Position numbers and translations under genes: made by a program
In this document: positions 1 through 7,715 of the stretch, piece after piece
Layout: every line of letters starts with the position of its first letter
Numbering within the stretch: position 1 is the first letter of the stretch
NCBI GenBank assembly: GCA_964429135.1
Contig: CAYSAU010000008.1
Location: 1 to 64,000, forward strand
Direction of reading: 5' to 3'
From: CAZSDU01 sp964429135
GTDB taxonomy: Bacteria > Bacteroidota > Bacteroidia > Bacteroidales > FEN-979
Length of the DNA: 64,000 nt
Notes under the pieces: model-generated
Databases searched by the model: none
Seen by the model: the letters and a program-made list of their open reading frames with translations, nothing else
What the model was told of the DNA's origin: nothing

Positions 1-57
1 GAAATTATTACCTTTCTCTAAAATAATTTTGGAGGGTTTTATCTGGGGAATGACGCA

Positions 58-183
58 CAACGGTTGCGTGTATGAAACGTTTGGCATTTCGAAGCGATTT
101 CCTGTCAAGTTACAACTACATTTAATACGAGCTAAAACGCATGATAAACCACTGACTGCCAAATGTTTTATACACGATGTTGG
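58..183. repeat. attC-like palindromic repeat, copy A
   Basis: Imperfect inverted repeat of about 126 bp. The left arm (58-86) and right arm (157-183) are complementary over about 27 bp with a few mismatches. Shared landmarks with copy B lie at matching spacing: CAAC at 58, GTGTAT at 68, TTTCCTGTC at 98, CACTGA at 150 and GTTGG at 179. Size and outer CAAC/GTTG ends resemble integron attC sites. The right edge reads GTTGGGTGC (179-187), the exact reverse complement of GCACCCAAC at the left edge of copy B, so the gene between them sits like a cassette. The integron comparison is inference; the palindrome and matching edges are seen directly. Confidence 0.75.
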
Positions 184-196
184 GTGCTGGGCATTG

Positions 197-2284
197 TTAT
201 TCATCGTTCTTGTCAGCATATTTAATAATCAATTCATCCTCAAACCCGAACACTGTCAAGGCTTGTTTTATTCTGTCAAATTTTCCTATATTATCAATAT
301 TTCCTTCAATAAAATATGTGTCATTTAATGGCAAAGCTTGTCTTAAACAATCTTCCGTTGGATTTTTTGATAAACTTATTTTGTGTCCAATATCAGAAGT
401 GAAGAAAGTTTCAGGTTGTAAATCAAATAGCTGTTTAAAAACCTCGATGTAGAGTTTTGCAACTTGATTTACTTCTAATCTTTGGTCAAAGAAGATTGCA
501 TATTCAAGTTTTTTGTGTTTTGGGTCTTCTGCATCAAAGATATTAACTTCGTCATTGTCTGATTCTTGTTCAATCTCGATTTCTGGCATTTCCCAGATTT
601 TCATGAACCTTTCTGATATTTCATTGGCTCGTTTTTCAATTTCTTCTTTATTCCATTTTTCTTTCTCCTTTAAGTCACGGTTTAACCAAAGTCGACTGAA
701 TTTGTAGCCTTGTTCCTTGCCATCAATATTCATATCCCTTTTTTCGATAAATGGTTTATTGCCTAGTTTTCCATTATTACCCGACAAAGTCAAGTTGCCA
801 ATAGTGTTTAAGTAATTTTCTTTAATAAAGTTGTACTCTTCTTGACCTAATTCGATTTTCCATTTAGGGTCAGGGTTTTGTGGGAAAATATGTTCAATTG
901 TAATGTCGGAATTACCCTCTATTACAACATGTTCAATGTTGTTGAAATTTTCCAATCTTTCGAGTAAGTAAATTCGATTTTTTGGTTTTATATTATAAAC
1001 ATCTTTCTCTTTCAAAGCATTTATTACTTCAGCATTTCTTGGGAAACGTTGCACTCTTGATAGCTTCAATAAAATCTTTTGAATTGAAGATAGGTAATCC
1101 TCTTTTTTAAAGTCTTTGTGATAATACAAACCCATGAATATTTTATTCAACGCATTTGTTGGCAAACCTAATATAAACCTACGCCATGTGTATGTTTGAA
1201 CAAGATTTAATACTGAAATGAATGTTGGTTTGTCAATTATGCTGTTTGAATAATCTTCATAAACCTTCATTAAAAAAGGGAAAGCAACATTTATTTCTAA
1301 ACGGTTTATATATTCCAATTGTGTCCGAATGTCTTTATCAATCTCGTTTTTCGGGTTTATCAATTTGTTGTAATACTTAACAAGAGATTTCAAGTCCGCC
1401 AATACGTTTTCTAATTCGTCAATTGTTGTTGTTGGGTATTGGGACTTGAATTTTACATAAACTTCGCCCTTGTTTGGTATCTCTTTGTTTATTAGAGTCA
1501 GATAATCTCTTATGAAATCTGAAACTCGGCTTTTGTTTAAAATCTCGTCTTTAGCATTTTTCTCAATTACTTCCCAATAGGATTTATATATCTTTTCTTG
1601 GTTTGTCCTTGACAAACCCATTAAAATATAGTTTCGGATTAAATCTGCTTGAGAAAGCTCTAGTCCTGTTGAGTTTAAACTTTCAAAAATTCTTTGAGGA
1701 TTATCCTTTTGTCTGTCGAGTGCAATATCAACAAAAATCAGTTTATTAAGCCCTCTCATTACAGTATCAAAGTTCTCTTTATTTATATGAGATTTAAAGA
1801 AGTTGAAGTTTTCGATAATTCTTGAATAACCATTGAATTCTTCACCGTCAGATGAGTTTAAAATATGACGTAAAGCCTCTTTATTGTTGTCTGTTGGTTT
1901 AAGTTTTAGTTTTTCTGCTTCTGGTGCAAACTCGTTTATCAAGTATGTTTTGTGAATTCGACTTACTAAAGTAGGATTTTCAAGTTGTTGAGCTAAACGA
2001 TATAAAGCAATAAAAATAAGCGTTATGGTTGTAAGTCGTTGCTGTCCATCAATGATTGTTAATTCAGTCAATCCCGATGCTGTATAAACGTCATCGTGGA
2101 CATATACAATACTTCCAATGAAATGTGCATTTACTTTTTCGTTTTTCCCGGTTTCAATTATGTCAAAAAGTAGCTGTTTACATTGCACTAAATTCCAATC
2201 ATAATTTCTTTGATATACAGGTATAGCGAAAGTCGTTTCGTTTGTCGCTAAAAACTTGTCAACTTTTGTTTCGTTAGCCTTCAT
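197..2284 (-). CDS. DUF262/DUF1524 protein (GmrSD-like), candidate phage defence
   Basis: A 695-residue protein starting at an ATG. The N-terminal DUF262 domain has the fold's signature DGQQRLTT at residues 79-86 and the preceding IPVYQRNYDW. The C-terminal half carries a DUF1524-type HNH region (ITIEHIFPQNPDPKW, then a conserved IGNLTLSGNNGKLGN stretch). In GmrSD and related enzymes DUF262 binds or hydrolyses nucleotide and DUF1524 cuts DNA, often modified phage DNA. The last 120 residues are a further unassigned domain. It is the only gene between palindromic repeats A and B and is AT-rich. Restriction of foreign DNA is inferred from the family; stand-alone DUF262 proteins with other roles exist. 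Confidence 0.88.
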   Translation of the reverse strand: MKANETKVDKFLATNETTFAIPVYQRNYDWNLVQCKQLLFDIIETGKNEKVNAHFIGSIVYVHDDVYTASGLTELTIIDGQQRLTTITLIFIALYRLAQQLENPTLVSRIHKTYLINEFAPEAEKLKLKPTDNNKEALRHILNSSDGEEFNGYSRIIENFNFFKSHINKENFDTVMRGLNKLIFVDIALDRQKDNPQRIFESLNSTGLELSQADLIRNYILMGLSRTNQEKIYKSYWEVIEKNAKDEILNKSRVSDFIRDYLTLINKEIPNKGEVYVKFKSQYPTTTIDELENVLADLKSLVKYYNKLINPKNEIDKDIRTQLEYINRLEINVAFPFLMKVYEDYSNSIIDKPTFISVLNLVQTYTWRRFILGLPTNALNKIFMGLYYHKDFKKEDYLSSIQKILLKLSRVQRFPRNAEVINALKEKDVYNIKPKNRIYLLERLENFNNIEHVVIEGNSDITIEHIFPQNPDPKWKIELGQEEYNFIKENYLNTIGNLTLSGNNGKLGNKPFIEKRDMNIDGKEQGYKFSRLWLNRDLKEKEKWNKEEIEKRANEISERFMKIWEMPEIEIEQESDNDEVNIFDAEDPKHKKLEYAIFFDQRLEVNQVAKLYIEVFKQLFDLQPETFFTSDIGHKISLSKNPTEDCLRQALPLNDTYFIEGNIDNIGKFDRIKQALTVFGFEDELIIKYADKNDE

Positions 2285-2635
2285 ATTTTAATTTCTTATT
2301 TTCATCGTAGTACGGTCTCTCTTTGCCTTGCACCCAACGGTCGAGTGTATGTGCCGTAAGGGATTGCGGAGTAGTTTCCTGTCCACCGATACGAAAGTTT
2401 GAGCGGGCTACAACGCTTGAATACCCACTGAAACCCTTATGGCATATACACTTTGTTGGCGTTTCGTTGTTTATTTTTCCAGTCAATTTATCTTTCATTT
2501 TTGCTGCACTGTCTTGTCCTCCGTGCGTTGGCGTGGGACGGGCTGGAAGGCTCTTTTGTAGCCTTTGGACTGAGGCGTTGGCTCGTGGGGGCTGCAAATG
2601 TGCCTTACAGCGAAGGGAAGGGAGCGATTTTTAGT
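2285..2635. other. Gene-free spacer containing repeat B and a GC-richer tract
   Basis: No credible gene. Apart from repeat B, it holds 2500-2632, a locally GC-richer tract with two close copies of GTTGGC (about 2528 and 2576) and the string CAGCGAAGGGA (from about 2609), which recurs in the hairpin region at about 6508. It looks like mobile repeat material rather than coding sequence. Open frames crossing it run through the palindrome on either strand and have no recognisable domain. Confidence 0.5.
2334..2459. repeat. attC-like palindromic repeat, copy B
   Basis: Second member of the copy A family, about 126 bp. CAAC at 2335, GTGTAT at 2345, TTTCCTGTC at 2375, CACTGA at 2426 and GTTGG at 2455 keep the spacings of copy A to within one base, although the intervening sequence differs. 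The outer arms pair (CCAAC..GTGTAT..GCCgTAAGGG against its counterpart at 2432-2459). The left edge ACCCAAC fits the integron RYYYAAC consensus. It lies just upstream of the DUF262 gene, so that gene (read on the minus strand) begins after copy B and ends in copy A. Confidence 0.75.
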
Positions 2636-3070
2636 TTATCCTTCAAAGATTACATGGTTTTGTATAATCCATTTTCCATTTTCTTTTACAAGTCGAATAT
2701 TTAATAGTCTGTTTTCAGGCATCACCTGTAATTGAACTCTCACGGCAACTGGATTATCCCAATTTAATGTAAAATCACCGAGGACAACATACTGGGAAAA
2801 ATTCCCTAATTTATTCTTACCGATAATCATGGCTTTACATTTTTTTCGTTTCAATTTAAGCGGGGAATCTTCCGTTAGCAATTCATTAGCTAAAAAATAT
2901 ACCCGCTTCTGATTATAAACACTATCAAAAGGTAAACTATTAATTACCGTGTTTAAAATATTCTCCGTCTCTATTCTTCTTCCTTCTGAAGTAAATGTTT
3001 GGGCATTAAGGTTTTGACCTAAGAGGCAAACGATAAGAAAGATGAAATAGCATTTAATATTGTTTCTCAT
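2636..3070 (-). CDS. Small exported protein, possible immunity partner
   Basis: 144 residues with a clear signal peptide (hydrophobic residues about 8-20, cleavage after LNAQ). The rest is a compact alpha/beta sequence with no motif I recognise, ending WIIQNHVIFEG; the end resembles SnoaL/NTF2-like or DUF4440-type folds but I cannot assign it. It starts one base after the stop of the Rhs-tail gene, so the two are probably co-translated. A small exported protein directly after an amidase-like effector is the usual place for an immunity protein of a cell-wall-targeting toxin. That role is inference from position only. Confidence 0.7.
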   Translation of the reverse strand: MRNNIKCYFIFLIVCLLGQNLNAQTFTSEGRRIETENILNTVINSLPFDSVYNQKRVYFLANELLTEDSPLKLKRKKCKAMIIGKNKLGNFSQYVVLGDFTLNWDNPVAVRVQLQVMPENRLLNIRLVKENGKWIIQNHVIFEG

Positions 3071-3071
3071 A

Positions 3072-4088
3072 TTAATTTCCTTTCTTTACTTCATCTATTA
3101 ATTTGGTTGCCTCTTGTTTTTGTGCATCAGTAGCAGCAACATTTGTCATTTGGCCATAACCATTAAAAGTGTAGCCTGCACCACCTTGCTGTTTCCATGT
3201 TCCATTGGCTTGCTTAACAAAAGTAAACGACCTGCCACCAAAATTGTTTTTGTCAGTTTCAGAACTTGTACTCAATGTATAAAAAGATGCTGTTTCAAAG
3301 GATTTACCATCAATTTCAGTTGAGCCTATAGTAATGTCACCTGCTAACAATACTGCATGCCCCATCATATCTTTAGGTTCGCCCATAAAAACAATATCTC
3401 CTAACTCTCCCTTTCTTATATCATTAACAAAAGTTCTATCAGTACCATCACCACTCTTGAACCATTCAATTCCGCCTGTAGTAGTCGAGCGACCAAAAAA
3501 AGCATTGTTTTTATTTGTAAATCCAGTTCTTAAAGTGGGGAGAACACTTTCGCCAGAATTCATATAGGCCATAAAGCAACTTTCATAACATACCGTTTTA
3601 TCAGGTACTGTACCAATTTTATATGTCCATCTATTCGAAGACCCACCAAAATAAGAGTCAAGATAACCAGCATTACCAATTCCAGCATTTGCCATATTTT
3701 TAGCAGCCCAAATTAGTGCAGGAATATTTTCTCTACCATCAGGGTCAACATAAAAAATGGGGTTGTTATTTGCATAAACATAAGGCGAAACCTGAGGATA
3801 TTTAGCAGCTAATGGGTCAATAGAGAGCCAACGACTTGAAAATTCTGCTAAATAAGTAGCCTTATCGGAATCTTCCTCAATAAACGCAACTACTTGATTG
3901 GTTTTAGTATTTAGATATACCGAACCAATTTGTACTATTTCATCGTTGCTGAAAAATTCGTTATACCGACCATTGCTTAGAGTTAACGGATTTTTATCAA
4001 AACCGTGCTGTTTAAAAATATCTTGGGCATTGATTACTTGCGAAATCAACATGATTGTAAAACCAAGATAAATACCTAATTTTCTCAT
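3072..4088 (-). CDS. Secreted Rhs-core-tail protein with amidase-like C-terminal domain
   Basis: 338 residues from the ATG at 4088; a TTG eight codons upstream is less likely. A signal peptide ends at about residue 21 (INAQ). Residues 85-120 match the conserved end of Rhs repeat cores: SRWLSIDPLAAKYP, then SPYVYANNNP and YVDPDGRE. After this junction the C-terminal domain has Cys167/Cys171 (TVCYESCF), GELGDIVF near 228-234 and MGHAVLLAGD with His244, an arrangement like NlpC/P60 or CHAP cysteine amidases. The thousands of residues of beta-cage normally preceding such a tail are missing, so it is either a minimal secreted effector or a displaced tail. Target and activity are inferred. Confidence 0.75.
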   Translation of the reverse strand: MRKLGIYLGFTIMLISQVINAQDIFKQHGFDKNPLTLSNGRYNEFFSNDEIVQIGSVYLNTKTNQVVAFIEEDSDKATYLAEFSSRWLSIDPLAAKYPQVSPYVYANNNPIFYVDPDGRENIPALIWAAKNMANAGIGNAGYLDSYFGGSSNRWTYKIGTVPDKTVCYESCFMAYMNSGESVLPTLRTGFTNKNNAFFGRSTTTGGIEWFKSGDGTDRTFVNDIRKGELGDIVFMGEPKDMMGHAVLLAGDITIGSTEIDGKSFETASFYTLSTSSETDKNNFGGRSFTFVKQANGTWKQQGGAGYTFNGYGQMTNVAATDAQKQEATKLIDEVKKGN

Positions 4089-4121
4089 AATTTTAATTTT
4101 ATTGGTTGTCAAATTTAAGAA

Positions 4122-5186
4122 TTACTTTTTTATCAATATATTTTCGGGTTCATTTTTTAACATTCCCATCCATTCTAGATACATTTCTTCGGGCATTCGG
4201 CGATAGCCCAATTGGTGTAAACGAACATATGTTTTTTCCATATCGGAATACATTCCTTTTATCAAAATATCGTTAAATAGCTCTTGGGGTGATTTAACTC
4301 CTTTTTCTTTCATTTTTGTTTCAATGTAAAGCTTTTGTGCTTCGGCTTTGGTAAGCATTGCATTTACATTTACCGTATGGTATTTCAAAACTGTATTGCA
4401 GCATTTAATGACAAAGTCAGGACTTGATTTTCCGAATTTTTTCTGATAACCATGTGCCAAATCCAATAGACAGTACGCAACGGATTGTTGCATACTCAAA
4501 GTATCCATGTAAAGCCCGTTTCGAATTGCATCTAAGTGCACATAACCTGAAGCCATAATCCAAGCATCAACAGGGAATGTTGCACTTGTTAATTCTGTAT
4601 TATACCAACCTGTTTTTTTGCAATGTTGTTTAATATAGATATGATTAGGAGCAAATGCAAGATATGCAGTGATTTGAAATTCTTCTGCTAATATTTTATA
4701 AAGATATGGCATCGAATGGCAATTGCCTTTACCTCTTTGCAACAATTTCGAAACAAACATATTGGTCCAATCTTTTTGCCCCCACATATCCTCAAAATCA
4801 TATAAGTAAGGTGTATGAAAGAAAATATTAACTGAGTCAATTATAATAGGAATTGTGTCAGTAAGAAGTTTAAAAATTGCGGCATGTTTCTTAATATCTT
4901 CCTTATCGATTCCAGAATATGAAACCAAATTTGATGATAAAATTGATTTTGTTAGCATTCCTAAAATTGCAATCTCTTTGTTTACCATTGCAGTATCTAA
5001 TTGTCCATCAAGAAAAGCGTTTTCAGTTGTAAAAACAGCTTTTTTAAAGTTTAATGGTGTTTTACCTGTCAACATACTATCAATAATTTCATAAGCTTGC
5101 TTATAGAAGTGAGTTGAATCTTGAGCTTTGGAAGCAAAGCAATTGAATACTAGAGCAAAGAATATAGTGTAAAATGCGTATCTCAT
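4122..5186 (-). CDS. Exported transglutaminase-like protein (second paralogue)
   Basis: 354 residues with a signal peptide (cleavage after ASKAQ, about residue 22). The core has GNCHSMPYLY with Cys156 and APNHIYI with His182, spaced as in the transglutaminase-like/papain-fold superfamily; an acidic residue follows in the NTELTS region. It is paralogous to the gene upstream: matching segments include the DFEDMWGQKDW/DFEDYMGKQDW and MFVSKLL blocks. Its ATG overlaps the upstream stop by one base (TAATG), implying translational coupling. The substrate is unknown; family members act as proteases, transglutaminases or inactive scaffolds. The C-terminal 100 residues look helical. Confidence 0.75.
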   Translation of the reverse strand: MRYAFYTIFFALVFNCFASKAQDSTHFYKQAYEIIDSMLTGKTPLNFKKAVFTTENAFLDGQLDTAMVNKEIAILGMLTKSILSSNLVSYSGIDKEDIKKHAAIFKLLTDTIPIIIDSVNIFFHTPYLYDFEDMWGQKDWTNMFVSKLLQRGKGNCHSMPYLYKILAEEFQITAYLAFAPNHIYIKQHCKKTGWYNTELTSATFPVDAWIMASGYVHLDAIRNGLYMDTLSMQQSVAYCLLDLAHGYQKKFGKSSPDFVIKCCNTVLKYHTVNVNAMLTKAEAQKLYIETKMKEKGVKSPQELFNDILIKGMYSDMEKTYVRLHQLGYRRMPEEMYLEWMGMLKNEPENILIKK

Positions 5187-6586
5187 TATTTTAAAGTTCT
5201 TGTTAAACGGAGCATTTGCCCCTGGTGTTCTTGTTTTTCTTTCTCTTTATTTACCGAATTTAACCATTCCTGATAAGCTTGTTCGGGCATTTCCTGATAA
5301 CCGCTTGCATCAATTGCCTGATATGTTTGATTTCGCTCTTCCAAAAGCTGATACACCTTAGGGTATCGTGCTTTTAAAGTATCTGGATGTGGTCGACCGA
5401 CTTGGTTAACCACATATTCAAACCGCAAGGTTTGATAATCAGACTTTACTTGTCGGGCAAATATATTTGTCGGGTCGTATTTCAAAGTGGTATCAACACA
5501 TTGCGAAACAAAACTATCATATCCATATTTTTGAGTGTAGGTTTTAGCTAAATCAGCAAGGCATTGGGATATGGTTTGTTTTTGGGTCAATGGCTCCATG
5601 TAAATACGGTTTTTCAATGCTTCGGCTGTTATATAACCTGAACCTAAAATAAAAGCATCGGAAACAATCCGACCATTTGTTAATTCGAGATTATGCCAAT
5701 TGCCTGATTGGTCTTTGAACTTGGCATAAGTATGCGAAGGAGAAAAAGCAAGGTTTGCAGGTGTTCCTGTTTCTTCGCAGAGTATCAGGTAAAGCAATGG
5801 TAAAGAATGGCATTGACCCGATTTGGAAGAAAGCAATTTACTGACAAACATTTTAGACCAATCTTGTTTGCCCATATAATCCTCAAAATCGTATTGCATC
5901 GGGTATGAAGTAATATATCCTTCGTTTGCTGGTGATTTTAATTTCAATGTATCAGCCATTACCCGAAACAACATGATATTCCTTGATTGCGGATTTTTCC
6001 AGTTGTATCCGTCCTGTGCTGCTTTTAGTTTGGCAATAGTTATCAGGTTTTGTATTTCTCTGTCAAACTGCTGATAATCCAATTTACCTCCGAAATAAGC
6101 GTTCTCAATCGCAAAGATGGCTTGCTTTAGATTCAATGGCTCTTGTCCGCTCAACATTCGATTAAGCTTTTCGTAAGCTTGACGAAAATAATCAGCATCA
6201 GTATTGTTTGCCCGTGAGGGCAAATCATACTTAATCGGCATGTAAGCCGATTCTTTGTAGATTGTTTCGTAAAGCTCTGCGTTTCGTTGTCTCAGTTCTT
6301 CCTTGTCCTTTTCATATTGGTCAAGTGGATTTTTTGAATTGGTATTTGTCGAGCCGTAATTCGGTGTCTGGTTAGGAAATCCAACATTTACATTTGGTTG
6401 TATTGTCGCTGGTTGTGGTGTATTTATTACAGGAACTTGAGCAAATGTATCATTACCGATAAACCCCAATCGGAGCACGAGGGCTGCAAGAAAAGCAAGT
6501 GTGTAGCAGCGAAGGGACGGTTGCAGGGATGGGCTGCTACACTCTTGCTTTTGTGCGTGTGTTTGTTTCATTCTTTTTTCTTTCAT
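5186..6586 (-). CDS. Exported transglutaminase-like protein (first paralogue)
   Basis: 466 residues from the ATG at 6586; a TTG six codons upstream is possible. Residues after the N-terminus form a signal peptide (YTLAFLAALVLRLGFIG, cleavage after DTFAQ). A low-complexity Pro/Asn/Gln linker and a charged helical stretch follow, then the catalytic-type segment SGQCHSLPLLY and FSPSHTYAKF, with the same Cys/His spacing as the downstream paralogue. Oddly, part of the signal peptide is encoded by an almost perfect 20-bp inverted repeat at 6491-6552, suggesting the present N-terminus formed when the repeat inserted. Enzyme activity is unproven. Confidence 0.75.
   Translation of the reverse strand: MKEKRMKQTHAQKQECSSPSLQPSLRCYTLAFLAALVLRLGFIGNDTFAQVPVINTPQPATIQPNVNVGFPNQTPNYGSTNTNSKNPLDQYEKDKEELRQRNAELYETIYKESAYMPIKYDLPSRANNTDADYFRQAYEKLNRMLSGQEPLNLKQAIFAIENAYFGGKLDYQQFDREIQNLITIAKLKAAQDGYNWKNPQSRNIMLFRVMADTLKLKSPANEGYITSYPMQYDFEDYMGKQDWSKMFVSKLLSSKSGQCHSLPLLYLILCEETGTPANLAFSPSHTYAKFKDQSGNWHNLELTNGRIVSDAFILGSGYITAEALKNRIYMEPLTQKQTISQCLADLAKTYTQKYGYDSFVSQCVDTTLKYDPTNIFARQVKSDYQTLRFEYVVNQVGRPHPDTLKARYPKVYQLLEERNQTYQAIDASGYQEMPEQAYQEWLNSVNKEKEKQEHQGQMLRLTRTLK
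6491..6552. repeat. 20-bp inverted repeat (hairpin) inside the start of a gene
   Basis: Arms 6491-6510 and 6533-6552 are complementary at 19 of 20 positions around a 22-base loop. The loop begins GAAGGGACGG and its left flank (AGCGAAGGGA) recurs near 2610. A stem this long is far beyond chance and looks like a mobile palindromic element. It lies within the signal-peptide codons of the transglutaminase-like gene. Confidence 0.8.
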
Positions 6587-6763
6587 TAATCTGTCCGTTA
6601 TCAATGCGCTGTCGTCTTTTTAGGCTTGTTGGTAACTCACTTATAGGCACTGTCCAGCCAGTCCTGTTTATAATGGAATGGGGGGTAAATAGGCGAGTAA
6701 ATGTAGCGTGTTATATTTCTTGTTATTTGTGTCGTGTTGCTGAAAAGAGGATGCAGTTGAGAA

Positions 6764-7125
6764 CTAAAGATCATCAAGCGGACGGCGGATAACCTGTATG
6801 TAACAAATGTCAACACCGGATTCATGAAGATGCGTCGCATAACTATGCCTTAACCAAGGTAAAGTTACAGGTTTTTTTATTCCCTCCAAATATATTGCCT
6901 TTTTTAATACTTGCTGCAAACTCTTTTCATCATACCGTTACCCTTCCCTTGCCTTACCATTAATAACCCAGCATCATAATCCTTAATGCCAGTAATACCT
7001 TTCAATGGTCTTTATCCGGTTCAGAGGTAAAAGGTGAAAGACCGGCAGCTCAGGACTGTATAAACGTGAATTAAATGGACAGGATATCATTCAGTCCTGC
7101 CCGGCCATAAGGTCACCTGGTCCAG
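6764..7125 (-). pseudogene. Decayed tyrosine recombinase (integrase), C-terminal part
   Basis: Read on the minus strand, one frame from about 7018 gives RYDEKSLQQVLKKA, then GIKKPVTLPWLRHSYATHL and HESGVDICYIQ, which is the catalytic HxxR-box region of XerC/D-type recombinases. The frame is broken by TAA, TGA and TAA stops upstream of RYDEKS. Another frame further upstream gives YGRAGLNDILSI and LLMVRQGKGN, matching the family's box I arginine region and the lysine hairpin, so there is also a frameshift. After YIQ the sequence jumps to VIRRPLDDL and a stop, the family's usual extreme C-terminus. The GHKSSKTTEIYTH segment with the catalytic tyrosine is therefore deleted. Clearly non-functional; it marks the right side of the accessory island. 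Confidence 0.75.
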
Positions 7126-7189
7126 GATTCTCTGACTTTTCCCTGACCTTATGTTTACATTTTCATGACTCATACAGCTAACCCTTAAA

Positions 7190-7234
7190 GACGATAGCAG
7201 GGCGGTAGCACCACGGTAGCACCCCGGTAGCACC
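7190..7234. repeat. 11-bp-period tandem array, GGTAGCACC type
   Basis: Three perfect copies of GGTAGCACC at 7204-7212, 7215-7223 and 7226-7234, exactly 11 bp apart, preceded by a degenerate copy (GACGATAGCAG, 7190-7200). The period is close to one DNA helical turn, so every copy faces the same side. Confidence 0.85.
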
Positions 7235-7270
7235 ATCCACCTATACTATACCTTAATTGAACAAGTACTA

Positions 7271-7313
7271 AACAACCCTTAATCAACCCTTAATCAACCC
7301 TTATACAATCCTT
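7271..7313. repeat. 11-bp-period tandem array, AATCAACCCTT type
   Basis: AACAACCCTT (7271-7280), AATCAACCCTT (7281-7291 and 7292-7302) and ATACAATCCTT (7303-7313) form a second array with the same 11-bp period as the GGTAGCACC array 40 bases away but with a different unit. Confidence 0.85.
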
Positions 7314-7715
7314 AAACAATTTTGCGTGCGGGTGCATGGTTTCAAATGTTGTTCGTAACTGTATGAGAAAACATCATTGAAATCATAATGCTGCATTGCG
7401 CAAAAACTCTGAACATAAATTTTGCCTTTGCCATCAGATGATAAGCCATTTCTACACGGCCATACCCCAGACTTACCCCAAACTGGCTGCCAGTAACTCC
7501 ATCAAATTTAATTAACCAACGGGAAAACCCTTTTGGAGTAATTCCCTGGCCACTGCGAACCTCCTTGTGTCAAGATTAAAGGCAATCAGCGCCTTCGCTT
7601 GGCAAAAAGCCACCAGAAACGATGTTTTTATTCACAATGGTTTGTTTACAATTCATTTTACAGGATCGTTTTTCTGCTTAAAAAAAATGCACCTTGCTGA
7701 AAAATACCCTCGCGC

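Larger units (their letters stand above)
7126..7715. other. Gene-free region with short tandem arrays
   Basis: About 590 bases with no credible gene. The only structure I see is the pair of 11-bp-period arrays at 7190-7234 and 7271-7313. The remainder (7321-7715) is unremarkable sequence leading to the kinase at 7716; no clear TAnnTTTG box is visible directly before that gene. Confidence 0.5.

Noticed and set aside
29..452. Plus-strand open frames at the left edge
   Set aside because: They read across repeat A and antisense to the DUF262 gene; the region before 58 shows no gene.
2274..2597. 107-residue minus-strand open frame ahead of the DUF262 gene
   Set aside because: It runs straight through palindromic repeat B; the residues come from the repeat's stem and it has no domain or signal peptide.
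2323..2634. Plus-strand open frame across repeat B and the GC-richer tract
   Set aside because: It is the opposite reading of repeat material and has no recognisable content.
6637..6840. 67-residue minus-strand open frame in the integrase remnant
   Set aside because: It is out of frame with the recognisable recombinase segment; the RHSYATHLHESG frame is broken by stops, so this is decay.
7190..7313. CRISPR array
   Set aside because: Units are 9-11 bp with no unique spacers, far too short; no cas genes are present.
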